Assembly: GCF_002285265.1 (NCBI RefSeq)
Contig: NZ_NSJB01000001.1
Span: 620,001 to 684,000 of the forward strand
Length of the DNA stretch: 64,000 nt
Source: Vandammella animalimorsus
Lineage (GTDB): Bacteria; Pseudomonadota; Gammaproteobacteria; Burkholderiales; Burkholderiaceae_C
Direction: 5' to 3'
In this document: piece by piece, positions 63,392 to 64,000 of the stretch
Layout of the letters: the number at the start of each line of letters is the position of its first letter
Position numbering within the stretch: position 1 is the stretch's first letter
The notes under the pieces: generated by a model
Told to the model about the DNA's origin: nothing
Seen by the model: the letters and a program-made list of their open reading frames with translations, nothing else
The model's database searches: none
Position numbers and translations under genes: made by a program

Positions 63392-64000
63392 CACTGAATC
63401 TGCTGATCGCGCCCGATTTCGCCCCCGAGCGCTTTGCCGGCTGGCACATGCTCAACACCTTGCTGCAGAAGAAATCGGGCCTGCAGCTGCACCTGCTGAC
63501 CCCGGCCTCGGCGGCCGAGCAGGCCGAGCTCATCGCCCAGGGCCAGGTGCACCTGGTCTATGCCAACCCGTTCGATGCCGCCTCGATGGTGCGCCAGGCC
63601 GGCTACCGCGCCATTGCGCGGCCCGTGGGCAAATCCGACGAAATGGTCATCGCCACCAGCGCCGGCTCGGCGCTGAACAGCGTGGAAGACCTGCAGCCCG
63701 GCGCGCGCATCGCGCTGACCGACAACAAGGACGTCAAGCTCATCGGCCTGCGCCTGCTCGAGCCTGCCGACCTGCTCGAGCCCGACGTGCAATGGCAGCT
63801 GGTGGACAACTACCAGGCCGCCGCGCGCCTGGCCATCAAGGGCGAGGTCGATGCCAGCTTCTTCCTGGCCGAGGCCTACCACTCGCTCTCGCGCCTGACG
63901 CGCTCGCAGCTCAAGCCGCTGATCGAAAGCAAGCTGGCCGACATCACCCATGTGCTGCTGGTGCAAGGCGGCATCGAGCCGGATGCGGCCCAGCGCATCA
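63388..64000 (+). CDS. PhnD-like phosphate/phosphonate-binding-protein homologue (cut by window edge)
   Basis: About 204 residues are visible. The sequence from MTLNLLIAPDFAPERFAGW resembles PhnD-type binding proteins (QGQVHLVYANPFDAASMVRQAGYRAIARP, IKGEVDASFFLAEAYHSLSR). There is no signal peptide: the fold starts at residue 3. So it is probably a cytoplasmic ligand sensor or the N-terminus of a larger signalling protein. GAAGGGAG before the ATG and a four-base overlap with the PAS gene support the start. The C-terminus lies outside the window. Confidence 0.85.
   Translation, partial: MTLNLLIAPDFAPERFAGWHMLNTLLQKKSGLQLHLLTPASAAEQAELIAQGQVHLVYANPFDAASMVRQAGYRAIARPVGKSDEMVIATSAGSALNSVEDLQPGARIALTDNKDVKLIGLRLLEPADLLEPDVQWQLVDNYQAAARLAIKGEVDASFFLAEAYHSLSRLTRSQLKPLIESKLADITHVLLVQGGIEPDAAQRI

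Noticed and set aside
1-64000. tRNA, rRNA or transposase genes
   Set aside because: No cloverleaf with the conserved T-loop sequence and no DDE or serine/tyrosine recombinase motif was noticed on either strand by eye; a dedicated scan could still find a missed tRNA.

Overview
The window is about 64 kb of GC-rich chromosomal DNA. Gene content and order point to a betaproteobacterium of the Burkholderiales, most likely family Comamonadaceae: nadK next to recN, a free-standing fis, an aat-bpt N-degron pair, a TRAP transporter, metY, an STAS-MlaE/Mce cassette, DUF47-pit, and a roadblock-PAS-PhnD cassette. There is no rRNA, tRNA, transposase, phage gene or CRISPR array that I can support. Both ends cut through genes (recN on the left, a PhnD-like protein on the right).

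Layout. 1-4.9 kb: recN (partial)-nadK on the minus strand, then fis, an acyl-CoA synthetase and a metallophosphoesterase on the plus strand. 5.0-9.2 kb: a small glycine-zipper lipoprotein, then a dctP-dctQ-dctM TRAP transporter with a perfect palindrome upstream and a strong hairpin between dctP and dctQ, followed by an AT-rich orphan secreted protein. 9.2-13.8 kb: aat and bpt, then an alpha/beta hydrolase and metY on the minus strand and a CBS-pair protein. 13.9-17.7 kb: ugpA-ugpE without ugpB or ugpC, a GST, an FAH-family hydrolase and a Nudix hydrolase. 17.7-20.4 kb: a DUF4130 protein with its radical-SAM partner (putative DNA repair or modification pair), then a flavodoxin. 20.6-25.2 kb: a free-standing aryl carrier protein and an EntF-like C-A-T-TE peptide synthetase whose specificity residues read as serine, with a dispersed palindromic repeat inserted in frame in its condensation domain. 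25.2-29.1 kb: repeats, a small secreted protein, rlmJ and a membrane-anchored glycosidase-like protein. 29.2-33.1 kb: a four-gene Mce/Mla-type lipid transport operon on the minus strand.

33.4-46.4 kb, all on the minus strand, is the most unusual region. It holds three tandem paralogous DUF1800-DUF1501 gene pairs followed by a proline-rich beta-propeller lipoprotein. Each DUF1800 protein has a lipobox-like cysteine after a long N-terminal extension and then about 100 residues of Pro/Ala-rich linker. Each DUF1501 protein has a twin-arginine signal and the metal-site motifs of the alkaline phosphatase superfamily. The arrangement suggests a surface-displayed multi-paralogue system of unknown function with signs of gene conversion between copies.

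46.7-64 kb: a family 2 glycosyltransferase, creA, glpK, a tryptophan/kynurenine catabolic group (amino acid permease, kynU, kynA, MFS transporter), an HPP-CBS membrane protein, a DUF3298-type secreted protein, lysS, upp, the pit-DUF47 phosphate pair, and a roadblock/PAS/PhnD-like sensory cassette.

Three related imperfect-palindrome repeats (about 9.24-9.40 kb, 21.17-21.33 kb and 25.19-25.33 kb) and several CCTGTTCAAA repeat ends are scattered through the window. All function calls come from reading the sequence; no database search was run.
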